64,000 nucleotides of DNA from Kaistella solincola (GCF_000812875.1 NZ_JSYK01000004.1:22260-86259); one strand, 5' to 3'. Shown: positions 26,335 to 36,011, numbered from the stretch's first letter. Program-made: numbers and translations. Notes: generated by a model not told the origin, from the sequence alone.

Positions 26335-26463
26335 TGGCAAAACAAGATATTTGTACAAGCGGGTTGAAGTTTTCATCGAAAATTTTTAGCGATTAATAAA
26401 TCTTTGCTAGTGGAAAGTTTTCGTGTTTTTAGCGCGCCGCCCGAATACTCGATCGTTATCTGT
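26335..26463. repeat. Solitary cassette-type palindrome 12 (attC-like, degenerate left core)
   Basis: Left GGCAAAACAAGATATTTGTA then CAAGCGGGTTGAAGTTTTCAT, similar to element 5. Right GCCGCCCGAATACTCGATC and core GTTATCTGTAAT. It directly follows the DUF2075 gene. No partner core was found upstream of that gene and no gene follows on the right before pnp. Confidence 0.6.
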
Positions 26464-26550
26464 AATTTTTTAAAAAGCAAAAAATACAACGTGTAACTTG
26501 ATTGTCATACGATTAATTCAAATTGTGATGTAATAAGCATCACCCCACAA

Positions 26551-26580
26551 AAAAAACCACCTCAACTGAGGTGGTTTTTC
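26551..26580. terminator. Bidirectional terminator (ends pnp)
   Basis: Stem AACCACCTCA with TGAGGTGGTT, A-run on the left and T-run on the right; on the minus strand it lies 18 bp after the pnp stop. Confidence 0.85.
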
Positions 26581-26597
26581 TTATTTTAAACCTTTAA

Positions 26598-28946
26598 TTA
26601 AAAACCTTCCGGTTTTGTATCGGTTGGGTTTTCACCTTCGTTCAAAGGTTTGAAGGTATCATCACCAGCCGGACGCTCGTTGGTTTGTCCGCTGTGTTGA
26701 GGTCTTCCAGAGTTTCCGTCTCTGCGATCACCTCTTTGGCCGTTGTCACGGTTGTTTCGGTTATCGCGGTTTTGCGGTCTATCACCTTGTGGACGATCTC
26801 CCTGTGGTCGGTCACCTTGCGGTCTTTCCTCTCTCGGAGGTCTTTCTAAAAGAACTTTTCGGGAAAGTTTCATTTTTTTACGGTCATCATAGCCCATAAA
26901 TTTCACTTCCACCATATCGCCTTCGTTGTACGGAACTTTGTCCAAACGTTTCCACTCGATTTCTGAGATGTGAAGTAAACCTTCAGTTCCTTTCGCAATT
27001 GCTACGAAAGCACCGAAATCCATTACTTTCACTACTTTTCCGTTGTACACGCTTCCAACTACAGGTACGAAACAGATTTCGTTGATCGCTGCGATGGTGG
27101 CGTTGATATTTTCTCTGTTAACACCGGAAATTTCGATTCTGCCGATTTCGCCAATTTCTTCAATCGCGATAACGGTTTCGAAATCTTTCTGCATTTGCTG
27201 GATAATTTTTCCACCAGGTCCGATAATCGCGCCGATGAAATCTTTTGGAACTTCCAAAACTTCCATTTTCGGAGCGTGAGGTTTTACATCTGCTCTTGGA
27301 GCATCGATGGTTTTCAACAATTCGTTCAGGATGTGTAATCTTCCGTCTTTTGCCTGGATCAACGCTTTTTCCATGATGTCCATGGTTAAACCTTCTACTT
27401 TAATATCCATCTGGCAAGCCGTGATTCCGTCTGCAGTTCCTGTTACTTTGAAATCCATGTCACCCAGGTGATCTTCGTCTCCTAAAATATCAGAAAGTAC
27501 GGTGAATTTCCCGGATTTTGGATCGGTTACCAAGCCCATTGCAATTCCGGAAACCGGTTTTGAAATCTGTACACCGGCATCCATTAATGCTAAAGTTCCG
27601 GCACAAACTGTCGCCATGGAAGACGAACCGTTGGATTCCAAAATATCAGAAACGATACGGATGGTGTAAGGATTTTCCGTTGGGATCATTTTCGCCAAAG
27701 CCCTTTGAGCCAGGTTTCCGTGACCAACTTCTCTTCGGGAAGTTCCTCTTAAAGGTCGTGCTTCACCCGTAGAAAACGGCGGGAAGTTATAATGTAAGAA
27801 GAATTTCTGGTCGTAATTGATGGCTACGGTATCTACCATATTGGCATCTTTTACAGAACCTAAAGTTACAGCGGTTAAAGATTGCGTTTCACCTCTGGTG
27901 AAAATTGCAGAACCGTGCGCGCCCGGTAAATAATCGATTTCTGACCAAATCGGACGAATGGTATCCGGAGATCTTCCGTCTAACCGAACTTTTTCGTTCA
28001 AAATCATCTGACGCATTGCTTCTTTTTCCACATCGTGGAAATAAATTTTCGCGAAAGGTTTTACGGTTTCTAATTCTTCTTCTGAATATTGCGTTAAAAA
28101 TTCCTCTAAAACAGCCTGGAAATTGTCGTGTCTTTCTTCTTTTGCAGAAGCGGTTTTTGCTACTTCGTACACTTTTTCATACGTTTCAGCCCACACTTTT
28201 TCGCGGATCGCTTCGTCGTGCTCTTCGTGGGAATATTCTCTTTTTGGCAATGATTTACCTACTCTTTCGGCTAATCTTTCCTGAGCTGCAACCTGAACTT
28301 TAATTTCTTCGTGCGCGAATTTGATCGCTTCGATCATTTCCTGTTCAGAAATTTCATTCATTTCGCCTTCTACCATTACGATAGAATCTTTCGTAGCGCC
28401 CACCATAATATTTAAATCTGCTTTCGCAAGATTTTCCATGCTTGGATTTACTACCAACTGTCCATCGATTCTGGCAACAGTAACTTCAGACATTGGTCCG
28501 TTGAAAGGAATATCAGTAATTGCAATGGCTGCAGACGCCGCCAAACCTGCAAGTGATTCCGGCATGCATTCTTTATCATAGGAAATCAGGGAAATCATCA
28601 CCTGAACTTCTGCGTGGAAATCTGAAGGGAAAAGCGGACGCAAAACGCGGTCAACCAATCTCATCGTTAAAATTTCTTCATCAGAAGGTCTTGCTTCTCT
28701 ACGGAAAAAGTTTCCAGGGATTTTACCTGCAGAATAAAATTTCTCGCGGTAATCTACTGTTAAAGGCAAAAAGTCTACGCCTGGTTTTGCTTCTTTGCTG
28801 GCGACAACGGTTGCTAAAAGCATCGTTCCGCCCATTCTTACTACTACAGCACCATTAGCCTGCTTGGCCAACCGTCCTGTTTCGATGGTAATTTCTCTAC
28901 CATCTTTTAATTGAATTTTTTCAATAATTGCTTGTGGAGCATTCAT
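26598..28946 (-). CDS. pnp: Polyribonucleotide nucleotidyltransferase (PNPase)
   Basis: 782 residues. Two RNase PH domains (first [20 protein letters not shown] region, second [19 protein letters not shown]), then a KH domain ([14 protein letters not shown]) and an S1 domain ([20 protein letters not shown]). The C-terminal tail is a low-complexity Arg/Gly/Asp/Asn-rich stretch with three RPQGD repeats, longer than in enterobacteria. It degrades RNA 3'-5' phosphorolytically, in a degradosome or alone. A small hairpin, GCACTC (28965) with GAGTGC (28977), sits in the leader about 20 bp before the start, reminiscent of pnp autoregulation elsewhere. Promoter at 29015. Confidence 0.97.
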   Translation of the reverse strand: MNAPQAIIEKIQLKDGREITIETGRLAKQANGAVVVRMGGTMLLATVVASKEAKPGVDFLPLTVDYREKFYSAGKIPGNFFRREARPSDEEILTMRLVDRVLRPLFPSDFHAEVQVMISLISYDKECMPESLAGLAASAAIAITDIPFNGPMSEVTVARIDGQLVVNPSMENLAKADLNIMVGATKDSIVMVEGEMNEISEQEMIEAIKFAHEEIKVQVAAQERLAERVGKSLPKREYSHEEHDEAIREKVWAETYEKVYEVAKTASAKEERHDNFQAVLEEFLTQYSEEELETVKPFAKIYFHDVEKEAMRQMILNEKVRLDGRSPDTIRPIWSEIDYLPGAHGSAIFTRGETQSLTAVTLGSVKDANMVDTVAINYDQKFFLHYNFPPFSTGEARPLRGTSRREVGHGNLAQRALAKMIPTENPYTIRIVSDILESNGSSSMATVCAGTLALMDAGVQISKPVSGIAMGLVTDPKSGKFTVLSDILGDEDHLGDMDFKVTGTADGITACQMDIKVEGLTMDIMEKALIQAKDGRLHILNELLKTIDAPRADVKPHAPKMEVLEVPKDFIGAIIGPGGKIIQQMQKDFETVIAIEEIGEIGRIEISGVNRENINATIAAINEICFVPVVGSVYNGKVVKVMDFGAFVAIAKGTEGLLHISEIEWKRLDKVPYNEGDMVEVKFMGYDDRKKMKLSRKVLLERPPREERPQGDRPQGDRPQGDRPQNRDNRNNRDNGQRGDRRDGNSGRPQHSGQTNERPAGDDTFKPLNEGENPTDTKPEGF

Positions 28947-29014
28947 AAAATTTGATCGTCTTGGGCACTCCGTATTGAGTGCGTTATTATTTAATTTATT
29001 TAAATTTTCGTGTG

Positions 29015-29022
29015 CAAATATA
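29015..29022 (-). promoter_or_regulatory. Flavobacterial -7 box upstream of pnp
   Basis: TATATTTG on the minus strand, matching TAnnTTTG, about 70 bp before the pnp start codon. The -33 element is not obvious. Confidence 0.5.
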
Positions 29023-29299
29023 CGGTTTTTTCACCACTTAAAAATGTAGAAAAACCGCGGTTTTTGGTCTGTTTAGCAGGTAAAATTTAAAAATATAGTT
29101 CGGAATTTTAAATAAAGGATTTCATGAAAATCGAGAAAAGATAAATTTTAAAAATAAATGAAATAAAGCGCAAATCTCCTGTTAACCGAGGTTTTCACTG
29201 AAAAACCAAAGCTGAAAAACTTAGATGTGAAAAATATTCGGCACAACTTTGGATATTGAATTTACATCAAACATTTATAAACATTAAAAATTTTACATT

Positions 29300-29542
29300 A
29301 TGGGAATTCTATGGACGCTCATTATTGGAGCAATCGCAGGTTATTTAGGATCATTAATTTTTAAAGGCGGCAGCCTTGGATTAATCGGGAATATCATCGT
29401 AGGTATTGTCGGCGGATTTATCGGTTATTGGTTATTAGGTGGAAGACTGGGCGAAGGCGTAGTTGGAGAGATTTTAACCGGAACAATCGGTGCCATCGTA
29501 CTCTTAGCGATTGTGAACCTGTTTACCAGAGGTAGGGTGTAG
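29300..29542 (+). CDS. GlsB/YeaQ/YmgE family small membrane protein
   Basis: 80 residues, Gly-rich, three hydrophobic segments. The start GILWTLIIGAIAGYLGSLI and the middle GNIIVGIVGGFIGYWLLG are typical of the transglycosylase-associated/GlsB family of stress-induced inner-membrane proteins. The exact function is unknown. It stands alone between the divergent pnp and the convergent rpsO gene. The upstream 350 bp (28947-29299) contain the pnp leader and no other gene I can support. Confidence 0.85.
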   Translation: MGILWTLIIGAIAGYLGSLIFKGGSLGLIGNIIVGIVGGFIGYWLLGGRLGEGVVGEILTGTIGAIVLLAIVNLFTRGRV

Positions 29543-29618
29543 CTCAGTTTACACTTTTGAAAAATTAAGCAGTTTTGCGGGATATTTTTAGGAATCTCCA
29601 ATTTGCAAACTGAAGAAC

Positions 29619-29651
29619 AAAAAAAGCAACTTATTTCTAAGTTGCTTTTAT
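29619..29651. terminator. Bidirectional terminator between glsB-like gene and rpsO
   Basis: Stem AAGCAACTTA with TAAGTTGCTT, A-run before and T-run after. Confidence 0.85.
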
Positions 29652-29672
29652 TTTTTTTCGCTTCGCGGAAGA

Positions 29673-29942
29673 TTATTTTCTCAATCCTAGTTCTGCGATG
29701 ATAGCTCTATATCTAGTAATATCTTTTTTCTTCAGATAATCTAAAAGGGCTTTTCTTTTACCTACTAAAAGTACCAAAGAACGCTCAGTTGCGTAATCTT
29801 TGTGATTTTTTTTCAGGTGACCTGATAGGTGGTTGATTCTGTAAGTAAAAAGGGCAATTTGTCCTTCTGCTGTGCCGGTATCAGCATCAGACTTTCCATG
29901 TTTTGCGAAGATTTCTTTCTTCTTGTCAGTTGTTAAGTACAT
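29673..29942 (-). CDS. rpsO: 30S ribosomal protein S15
   Basis: 89 residues, the usual S15 length. YLTTDKKKEIFAKHGKSDAD at the start, then DTGTAEGQIALFTYRINHLS and HKDYATERSLVLLVGKRKAL, the conserved 16S rRNA-binding helices. It binds the central domain of 16S rRNA in early 30S assembly. In many bacteria rpsO lies next to pnp; here a short plus-strand gene separates them. Promoter TACTTTTG about 40 bp upstream. Confidence 0.97.
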   Translation of the reverse strand: MYLTTDKKKEIFAKHGKSDADTGTAEGQIALFTYRINHLSGHLKKNHKDYATERSLVLLVGKRKALLDYLKKKDITRYRAIIAELGLRK

Positions 29943-29979
29943 TCCAATATTATTTTAAATGATTATTATGTAACGGGTG

Positions 29980-29987
29980 CAAAAGTA
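29980..29987 (-). promoter_or_regulatory. Flavobacterial -7 box upstream of rpsO
   Basis: TACTTTTG on the minus strand fits TAnnTTTG, 38 bp before the start codon. Confidence 0.5.
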
Positions 29988-30061
29988 CAACTATTTTTTG
30001 GTACGCGGAAACATAATTTACCGCCATTTTATATAGTTTGTTAAAATATCTTAAAAATTTA

Positions 30062-30092
30062 TTGTTTATATTCAGCCGTGGCAATATCTTTG
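30062..30092 (+). promoter_or_regulatory. Promoter of the 30107 gene
   Basis: TTG at 30062-30064 and TATCTTTG at 30085-30092 match the Bacteroidota -33/-7 pattern with 20 bp between them. The ATG follows 15 bp later. Confidence 0.6.
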
Positions 30093-30106
30093 CACTACAC
30101 AAGGCC

Positions 30107-30712
30107 ATGAAAAATCTTTATTTAGTTCGCAATTCCTTTACAGTTCTTTTACTGCTCACGAGCTATAGCTTTTTTGGCCAAACCATGGTCTCCAATAAAG
30201 ATTCAGAAACTTTTAACATTCTTTATTTTAATCCTGAAGTTTTTCCGGATATCGACGAAATTAAAGAACCTACTTATACCGCATTTTTTTCAGCACTTTC
30301 GGATCAGCTCAGCAAACGCGGCGCCAACAGGCTGCTACGCGTAGATTACAATATTTCTTTTGATGATGCCGATCCTGCGTTGATCAGCGAGTTTTGTGAA
30401 AATAATAATGCGCGTTTTGCCGTGGTGCCAAAGGTGAAATATTTTAAAGTTGGTTTTGGGAAATATGTCTTTTCAAACCAGGTAATCGTCAGTTTGAAAG
30501 TTTATTCCGCGACAGGAAATCTTTTGGCTGAAACTTCGTACGACACCTACAAAAAAGGTGGAAGATTGGTTGGTTCGGCAGAAAACTCGATTAAAGTCGG
30601 GACTTTTGGAGCCTTGAAAACCATCAATAAGCAGCTTCGTAAAAAATATAATTCAGAATGGAGCACACTGAATCAGATGGAAATTCCGACTTATCAATTT
30701 TCCCGCATTTAA
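30107..30712 (+). CDS. Exported protein of unknown function
   Basis: 201 residues from ATG 30107, chosen because it places a clean signal peptide first (KNLYLVRNSFTVLLLLTSYS with cleavage near FGQ) and lies just after a promoter; the longer frame from 30038 would include the promoter. The mature part looks like a compact alpha/beta domain (ARFAVVPKVKYFKVGFGKYV, then VSLKVYSATGNLLAETSYDT), resembling small periplasmic proteins that build on an ABC/GT-fold-like strand order. No family is certain. A terminator follows. Confidence 0.7.
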   Translation: MKNLYLVRNSFTVLLLLTSYSFFGQTMVSNKDSETFNILYFNPEVFPDIDEIKEPTYTAFFSALSDQLSKRGANRLLRVDYNISFDDADPALISEFCENNNARFAVVPKVKYFKVGFGKYVFSNQVIVSLKVYSATGNLLAETSYDTYKKGGRLVGSAENSIKVGTFGALKTINKQLRKKYNSEWSTLNQMEIPTYQFSRI

Positions 30713-30740
30713 TTCAAGAAACATTTACGATACAAAATAG

Positions 30741-30772
30741 AAAATTTCCTGCTTTTAGCGGGAAATTTTTTG
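30741..30772 (+). terminator. Terminator of the 30107 gene
   Basis: AAATTTCCTGC with GCGGGAAATTT around TTTTA, followed by a T-run. Confidence 0.8.
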
Positions 30773-30805
30773 TTTAAGTCTTTGCAAGAATAGATCCTTT
30801 TCTTC

Positions 30806-30880
30806 TAGCCCCGATGGAAATGAAAATCCTTTTTGCCCGGCGTCTAGCAGGGTAAAAAGATTGCAATGGACAGCGGGTTA
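30806..30880 (+). ncRNA. Structured element resembling the Flavo-1 RNA class
   Basis: TAGCCCCGATGGAAATGAAA, then hairpin CTTTTTGCCC / GGGTAAAAAG, then ATTGCAATGGACAGCGGG. The outer parts GCCCCG and CGGG can also pair. I remember this layout (GCCCCGATGGAA..CCTTTTT..AAAAAG..GGACAGCGGG) as a dispersed element of Flavobacteria and associate it with Flavo-1; the name is from memory. The rest of the 30773-31092 gap has no gene. Confidence 0.5.
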
Positions 30881-31092
30881 CAATTTTCTGCGAAAAAATA
30901 CCCGTTTTGCTCCTAAAAAAGATTTTCTTAAAACACTGATATTCAAAATTATAAACGATACAAACGACTACAAACGACAATAAATAATTCTTTACCGGCT
31001 AATTTTCTGTTGCTGATGAATCTTTGCTCCAGAGATTTGAGGAAAGAAATTCAAGCCTCATTTCTAAAGTTTAATTTAAAAATATAAAAGTC

Positions 31093-31422
31093 ATGTCACT
31101 AAGAAACAAAGTTAGCCTTGTAGGCCGCACGGGAAAGGAAGTAGAAATTCTAAAATTCGATTGGGGAAAAATGGCAAAAGTAAGTCTTGCGACCACCGAT
31201 TTTTACACGAACTCGGTAGGCGAAAAAGTAGAAGAAACACAATGGCACAACCTGGTTGTCAACGGAAAGCTCGCCGACGTAATGGAAAAATATGTGGAAA
31301 AAGGCAAAGAAATCGCCGTGGAAGGCAAAATCGTTTACAGATCATACGACGACAAAGACGGCGTAAAGCGCCACGCCACAGAAATCCGTGTGGACGAGCT
31401 GTTACTTTTAAGTGGAAAATAA
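31093..31422 (+). CDS. ssb: Single-stranded DNA-binding protein (short form)
   Basis: 109 residues, one OB fold: LRNKVSLVGRTGKEVEILKF, then ETQWHNLVVNGKLADVMEKY and KGKEIAVEGKIVYRSYDDKD. The usual disordered linker and acidic tail (DDDIPF type) are absent; the protein ends in VDELLLLSGK. This short form, common in Bacteroidota as an additional SSB, should bind ssDNA but not recruit partners through a tail. The main replicative ssb is probably elsewhere. Confidence 0.9.
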   Translation: MSLRNKVSLVGRTGKEVEILKFDWGKMAKVSLATTDFYTNSVGEKVEETQWHNLVVNGKLADVMEKYVEKGKEIAVEGKIVYRSYDDKDGVKRHATEIRVDELLLLSGK

Positions 31423-31485
31423 GCAGCTAAAATGCCAAATTTTTTCGATTTGGCTCTGCGAAAAAATTAATATCAAAAAACACAA

Positions 31486-31926
31486 ATGATGAAAGTTAAA
31501 ATTTTTAAAATCAGATTGTCTGAGGAATTTATTTACTCAGATCAAAAATCACTGGACCGTTTTTTAGAAGAAAACAACATTTTAAAATACGAAACCGCCT
31601 TTGTAAAAGACGACGAAAGTTATTGGTCCGTGGTGCTTTATTTCGAAGAATTGAAAGTTCTGGTTAATGAAAATGAGCCGGAGAAATACAGCGCTGAGGC
31701 TGATTGGGTGCTGTCTGCAGACGAAATAAAAATCCTGAACTCGCTGAAAATCTGGCGGTCCGAAAAGGCAAAAGATCAGAAGCTGCCGGTTTATTTTATA
31801 GCGACCAACAAAGAACTTTTCTCGATTGCGAAATTTAAACCCGCTAAAAAAGAGGAGCTGCGGGATATCAAAGGTTTTGGAAAACATAAAATTGAAAATT
31901 ATGGGCAGAAATCATTGAGATTTTAG
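31486..31926 (+). CDS. HRDC-domain protein with a shifted C-terminal end
   Basis: 146 residues. The C-terminal half is an HRDC domain (LNSLKIWRSEKAKDQKLPVY, FIATNKELFSIAKFKPAKKE, ELRDIKGFGKHKIENYG), as in RecQ helicases, where it contacts nucleic acid; here it stands alone after an N-terminal domain of about 80 residues. After ENYG the frame reads QKSLRF and stops, but one frame over the DNA reads EIIEILEMV then TGA (31935), the normal end of an HRDC helix. One base therefore seems missing near 31903-31908. The loss removes only a few residues. Confidence 0.8.
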   Translation: MMKVKIFKIRLSEEFIYSDQKSLDRFLEENNILKYETAFVKDDESYWSVVLYFEELKVLVNENEPEKYSAEADWVLSADEIKILNSLKIWRSEKAKDQKLPVYFIATNKELFSIAKFKPAKKEELRDIKGFGKHKIENYGQKSLRF

Positions 31927-31956
31927 AAATGGTCTGAAAACACAAATTCTATATAA

Positions 31957-31988
31957 TAAAGCCGGAGAAGTTGGCTCCGGCTTTTTCT
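31957..31988 (+). terminator. Terminator after the HRDC gene
   Basis: AAAGCCGGAG with CTCCGGCTTT around a 7-base loop, followed by T-run. Confidence 0.85.
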
Positions 31989-32142
31989 GATCGCAAAGAT
32001 GCGAGCATCCTAAACTTCAACTTCTTTTTTTTAAGTCATCATATAGCCTTGTGCACTCCGTGAAACCTCCGTGCTCTCTATTGTTAAAAAACGCAATATT
32101 GAAAACAAGTGCTTTCATTAGATTTTTTTCTACTTTTATAAA

Positions 32143-32625
32143 ATGGAAATCACAATTCGAAAAATTCAGGAATCAGATAATAAAATTTTAGCGCAAATAA
32201 TCCGCAGTTGTTTTTATGACTTCAATGTCGCTACGCCCGGCACGGTGTATGAAGATCCAACGACCGACAATCTTTATGAATTGTTCACGGAACCACAATC
32301 CGCGCTTTTTGTCGCCGAAGTCAACGGTGAAATCGCCGGATGTTGCGGTATTTTTCCCACCGAAGGTTTACCGGAAAATTGCGCGGAACTGGTGAAATTT
32401 TACCTCTCAAAAAATTCCCGCGGCAAAGGTTTGGGCAAAATGCTCATGGAAAAAAGCATTGAATTTGCTGAAAAATCCGGGTATAAATCCATTTACATTG
32501 AAAGTTTACCCGAATTTTCTACCGCGGTTTCCATTTACGAAAAACAGGGTTTCCGCTATCTCGAAAAACCGCTGGGAAATTCTGGACACGGCGGCTGCAA
32601 CCTTTGGATGCTCAAGGAGCTTTAG
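32143..32625 (+). CDS. GNAT acetyltransferase
   Basis: 160 residues. [20 protein letters not shown] at the start, [18 protein letters not shown] in the middle, and the acetyl-CoA loop [20 protein letters not shown] (R-G-K-G-L-G) at about residues 87-106, then [17 protein letters not shown]. These are the standard GNAT motifs in order. The substrate is unknown. The last codons precede the hisS promoter. Confidence 0.9.
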   Translation: MEITIRKIQESDNKILAQIIRSCFYDFNVATPGTVYEDPTTDNLYELFTEPQSALFVAEVNGEIAGCCGIFPTEGLPENCAELVKFYLSKNSRGKGLGKMLMEKSIEFAEKSGYKSIYIESLPEFSTAVSIYEKQGFRYLEKPLGNSGHGGCNLWMLKEL

Positions 32626-32638
32626 CTACTTGGCGCAA

Positions 32639-32654
32639 TAATTTTGTATTTTTG
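32639..32654 (+). promoter_or_regulatory. Two overlapping flavobacterial -7 boxes for hisS
   Basis: TAATTTTG (32639-32646) directly followed by TATTTTTG (32647-32654); both fit TAnnTTTG. The hisS ATG is about 60 bp downstream. Confidence 0.5.
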
Positions 32655-32714
32655 CAGACTTACTTTTATTTAGACTTTAAGGTCAATAAAAAACATAAAA
32701 TTCAGCTCAAAAAT

Positions 32715-34064
32715 ATGAAGCCCAATTTAGCCAAAGGAACGCGCGATTTTTCCGCGGAAGAAGTGTACCGCAGAAAATTCATAACCAATATTTTACAGAA
32801 AAATTTTGAACTGTTTGGTTTTCAGCCATTAGAAACGCCAAGTTTCGAAAATCTGTCAACTTTAACCGGAAAATATGGTGAAGAAGGCGACCGTTTAATT
32901 TTTAAAATTCTGAATTCCGGCGATTACGCTTCGAAAACCAAAGATGAAGACTGGACGGCGAAAAATTCTCAAAAACTGACTTCTCTAATCTCCGAAAAAG
33001 CACTTCGTTACGATCTTACGGTTCCGTTTGCGCGTTACGTCGCAATGAATCACGGGCAACTGAACTTTCCCTTCAAACGTTACCAAATTCAACCGGTTTG
33101 GCGCGCTGATCGTCCGCAAAAAGGGCGTTTTCGTGAATTTTACCAATGCGACGCCGACGTTGTCGGTAGCGTCAGCTTATGGCAGGAAGTGGAATTGGTG
33201 CAGCTGTATCTGAAATCATTTACAGATTTAAATCTGAAAGTTGCACTTCATGTCAACAACCGGAAAATCCTTTCCGGTTTGGCAGCATTTGCGGGCATTT
33301 CTGACCAATTAATTGATTTTACCGTTGCGCTGGATAAACTGGATAAAATCGGGAAAGATGGCGTGGTTAAAGAACTTTTAGAAAAAAACATTTCTGATGA
33401 ATCTATTGAAAAGCTCGACTTTTTATTTAACCAAAGCGAAAATGCGCTTGAAAATTTAGCTCAGCTAAAAGAGAAATTTCAGGGAAATGAAATCGGAACG
33501 AGTGGAGTAGAAGAGCTTGAATTTGTTCTGAAAAATTCCTTCGAACTTGGAATTTCCGAAGAAACTTTGAAATTCGATATCACTTTAGCACGCGGCCTTG
33601 ATTATTATACCGGAGCAATTTTCGAAGTCAAGGCGCTGGATGTTGCGATGGGTTCCATCGGCGGTGGCGGTCGTTACGATAATTTAACCGAAGTTTTCGG
33701 TGTGAAAAATATTCCTGGAATCGGTGTTTCATTTGGTTTGGACCGGATTTACCTCGTGATGGAAGAACTCAATTTATTCCCGGAAGATTCGGCAAAAAAA
33801 GTGGAATTTCTTTTTGCGAATTATGGTGAAGATGAATCTTTAGCGGCGATGAAAATTATTGCTAAACTTCACCAGAAAGGCATTTCCGCGGAGCTTTATC
33901 CGGAATCGGCAAAACTGAAAAAACAGTTCGTTTATGCCGAAAAAAAAGGAATTCCAAATTTGGTTTTCTTTGGTGAACAGGAAATTTCCGACGGAAATAT
34001 TACCATTAAAAATTTGGGAACCGGTGAGCAAATCACCAAATCGGTGGATGAGTTTTTGAAATAA
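32715..34064 (+). CDS. hisS: Histidine-tRNA ligase
   Basis: 449 residues from ATG 32715; the longer frame from 32604 overlaps the GNAT gene and the promoter. Class II synthetase motifs are present: motif 2 in [20 protein letters not shown], the histidine-binding [13 protein letters not shown] and [13 protein letters not shown], and motif 3 [11 protein letters not shown]. The C-terminal anticodon-binding domain follows (about residues 360-449). It charges tRNA-His with histidine. Complete and standard. Confidence 0.97.
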   Translation: MKPNLAKGTRDFSAEEVYRRKFITNILQKNFELFGFQPLETPSFENLSTLTGKYGEEGDRLIFKILNSGDYASKTKDEDWTAKNSQKLTSLISEKALRYDLTVPFARYVAMNHGQLNFPFKRYQIQPVWRADRPQKGRFREFYQCDADVVGSVSLWQEVELVQLYLKSFTDLNLKVALHVNNRKILSGLAAFAGISDQLIDFTVALDKLDKIGKDGVVKELLEKNISDESIEKLDFLFNQSENALENLAQLKEKFQGNEIGTSGVEELEFVLKNSFELGISEETLKFDITLARGLDYYTGAIFEVKALDVAMGSIGGGGRYDNLTEVFGVKNIPGIGVSFGLDRIYLVMEELNLFPEDSAKKVEFLFANYGEDESLAAMKIIAKLHQKGISAELYPESAKLKKQFVYAEKKGIPNLVFFGEQEISDGNITIKNLGTGEQITKSVDEFLK

Positions 34065-34106
34065 AACAATTTCCATTTAAATTGCTATTTTTAAATTTTA
34101 CAAGCA

Positions 34107-34922
34107 ATGGAAAATTACCTCGATATCAACCGGAAATTGTGGAACGCAAAAGTTGACGCACATCTAAAATCAGATTTCTACTTTCTGGACGAATTTCTGC
34201 AGGGCAGAACGTCTTTAAATTCAATTGAACTCGATCTTTTGGGTGACGTTGAAGGCAAAGATATTCTTCATCTTCAGTGCCATTTCGGTCAGGACAGCAT
34301 TTCGCTTTCGCGCCTCGGTGCTAAAGTTACGGGCATTGATTTATCAGATAAAGCCATCGACGCCGCGATTGATTTAGCAGAAAAATGCGGAACAGATACA
34401 GATTTTTTAGTTTCGGACGTCTATAATTTGCCGGACATTTTACCTCAGAAATTCGACATCGTGTTTGCAACCTACGGCACCATTGGCTGGTTGCCTGATT
34501 TACAAAAATGGGCGCAGGTCATTTCTCATTTTTTGAAACCGGGCGGAAAATTCGTTTTTGTAGAATTTCACCCTTTTGTCTGGATGTTCGATGACGATTT
34601 TAAATATATTAAATACAGCTATTTCAACGATGAGCAAATCATCGAAACCAAAACGGGAACTTATGCAGACCGCGATGCCGACATCACCGAAGAAGAAGTA
34701 GGCTGGAATCATTCAACCTCGGAAGTGCTTACCAGTCTCTTGGAAGAAAATCTGAAACTGCTCTCGTTTCAGGAATACAATTGGTCGCCGTATCCGTGTT
34801 TTTCCCATATTGAGGAGGTGGAAAAAAGTAAATATCAGATTCCGGAATTTGGGAATAAAGTTCCGCTTGTATTTTCTTTGGTGGCGCAGAAAAATAAAAC
34901 GCAGAATCTTGTTTTAGAATAA
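34107..34922 (+). CDS. Class I SAM-dependent methyltransferase
   Basis: 271 residues. Motif I DILHLQCHFGQDSISLSRLG at about residues 51-70 (a variant with H-F-G-Q), followed by AKVTGIDLSDKAIDAAIDLA (motif II acidic), DIVFATYGTIGWLPDLQKWA and LKPGGKFVFVEFHPFVWMFD. This is the pattern of a small-molecule methyltransferase; the substrate cannot be told. It follows hisS after 42 bp on the same strand and may share its transcript. Confidence 0.9.
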   Translation: MENYLDINRKLWNAKVDAHLKSDFYFLDEFLQGRTSLNSIELDLLGDVEGKDILHLQCHFGQDSISLSRLGAKVTGIDLSDKAIDAAIDLAEKCGTDTDFLVSDVYNLPDILPQKFDIVFATYGTIGWLPDLQKWAQVISHFLKPGGKFVFVEFHPFVWMFDDDFKYIKYSYFNDEQIIETKTGTYADRDADITEEEVGWNHSTSEVLTSLLEENLKLLSFQEYNWSPYPCFSHIEEVEKSKYQIPEFGNKVPLVFSLVAQKNKTQNLVLE

Positions 34923-34979
34923 CAAAAATTTGTATCATTGCATTTCTGAATTTTCAGCGTCGAAAATTTAGAAATCTCT

Positions 34980-35053
34980 GGGGGATTAGCTCATCTGGCT
35001 AGAGCGTTAGACTGGCAGTCTAAAGGTGGTCGGTTCGATCCCGATATCCTCCA
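34980..35053 (+). tRNA. tRNA-Ala (anticodon GGC)
   Basis: 74 nt with a full cloverleaf. Acceptor GGGGGAT/ATCCTCC includes the G3-T70 pair that identifies tRNA-Ala. The anticodon stem TTAGA/TCTAA holds loop CTGGCAG (anticodon GGC), the T arm is GGTTCGATCCC-like, and the discriminator is A. CCA is not encoded. It marks the left edge of an island with replication and defence genes. Confidence 0.95.
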
Positions 35054-35067
35054 CTCTTTACATTTTT

Positions 35068-35100
35068 AAACCCTTGATTATCAAGGGTTTTCTGTTTTTA
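35068..35100 (+). terminator. Terminator after tRNA-Ala
   Basis: AAACCCTTGA with TCAAGGGTTT around TTA, followed by TCTGTTTTT. Confidence 0.85.
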
Positions 35101-35540
35101 TGTAATTTAGTTGTCTTGTATTTGTCTTGTTATGGAAAAAATATTGCCAATAGACAACTTTATTTCTCCTTTTCTCCATAAAAGTTGCTTCTGAATTTCC
35201 ACCTTTCAATTCACATTATTTTCTTCCGAATTTTTAAATTTTAATTCAAATCGAAGGTAAATTATTTCTTTGGATGATTACTTATTTTATCGGATTGTTT
35301 TTCCTTAACACTTCTTAACGTTATAAAAAAACTACGTAATACTTTTTTGATCTTTTTAAAGCCACAAGTATAATGGTTAAGTTAAAGTTGATGAGTAATG
35401 GCTTTGAAGGGAAGTGATTATGGTATTTCGAATCTAATTTTGTCGTGTTACAGTTAAAGAAAATTAAAAAAATATCAGGCTCGATACTGACAGATATTCA
35501 CAATTTTCAAACAAGCACAAAAATATAAAAATATAAAATT
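35101..35540. other. Gene-free stretch downstream of tRNA-Ala
   Basis: No gene is supported. TTGTCTTG occurs twice within about 20 bp (near 35112-35131), as is often seen near tRNA attachment sites in this group. No integrase ORF is present on either strand, and no second copy of the tRNA 3' end was seen. Confidence 0.4.
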
Positions 35541-35816
35541 ATGCAAATTACTTTCGAAACATTACCGATGGCTATTGAAATTCTAATTAAGGAGGTGAGA
35601 GGTTTAAAAGCCGATATCGATAAAAATAATTCTCATGAAAATGATGAGAAGGTTGTTGATCGACTAGAGGCGCGTAGAATTCTTGGAACCCATGGAAAAA
35701 GATTGTCTGAAGCTAGATTCGCACAATTAAAAAATGAAGGTAGAATCACTACTTATGGCTTTGGTGGTAAACATTTTTATAATGTAGAAGAATTAGAAAA
35801 TTTAAAACGGAAATGA
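35541..35816 (+). CDS. Small DNA-binding protein (excisionase/HTH-17-like)
   Basis: 91 residues: an N-terminal helix (ALPMAIEILIKEVRGL type), then RLEARRILGTHGKRLSEARF and KNEGRITTYGFGGKHFYNVE, the winged-helix pattern of small excisionase-like proteins of Bacteroidota elements. The family usually lies ahead of the replication or mobilisation genes of an integrated element, as here. DNA binding is inferred. Confidence 0.7.
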   Translation: MQITFETLPMAIEILIKEVRGLKADIDKNNSHENDEKVVDRLEARRILGTHGKRLSEARFAQLKNEGRITTYGFGGKHFYNVEELENLKRK

Positions 35817-36011
35817 TTATGAAAACGAAATATTATTCAGCCTCAAAACACACATATTCTTACCACATAAACTTTTGCAAAAGGTTCTTAAATTCTAAAA
35901 TAGAGCTGTTTCAATTCGCACAAAGTAAGCGGACTAATCGCTAAAATTCATACCTAAATTATTGTCGAAAAAACCGAATTAGAAAGAGTCGGACTAAATA
36001 AACCTACAAAA

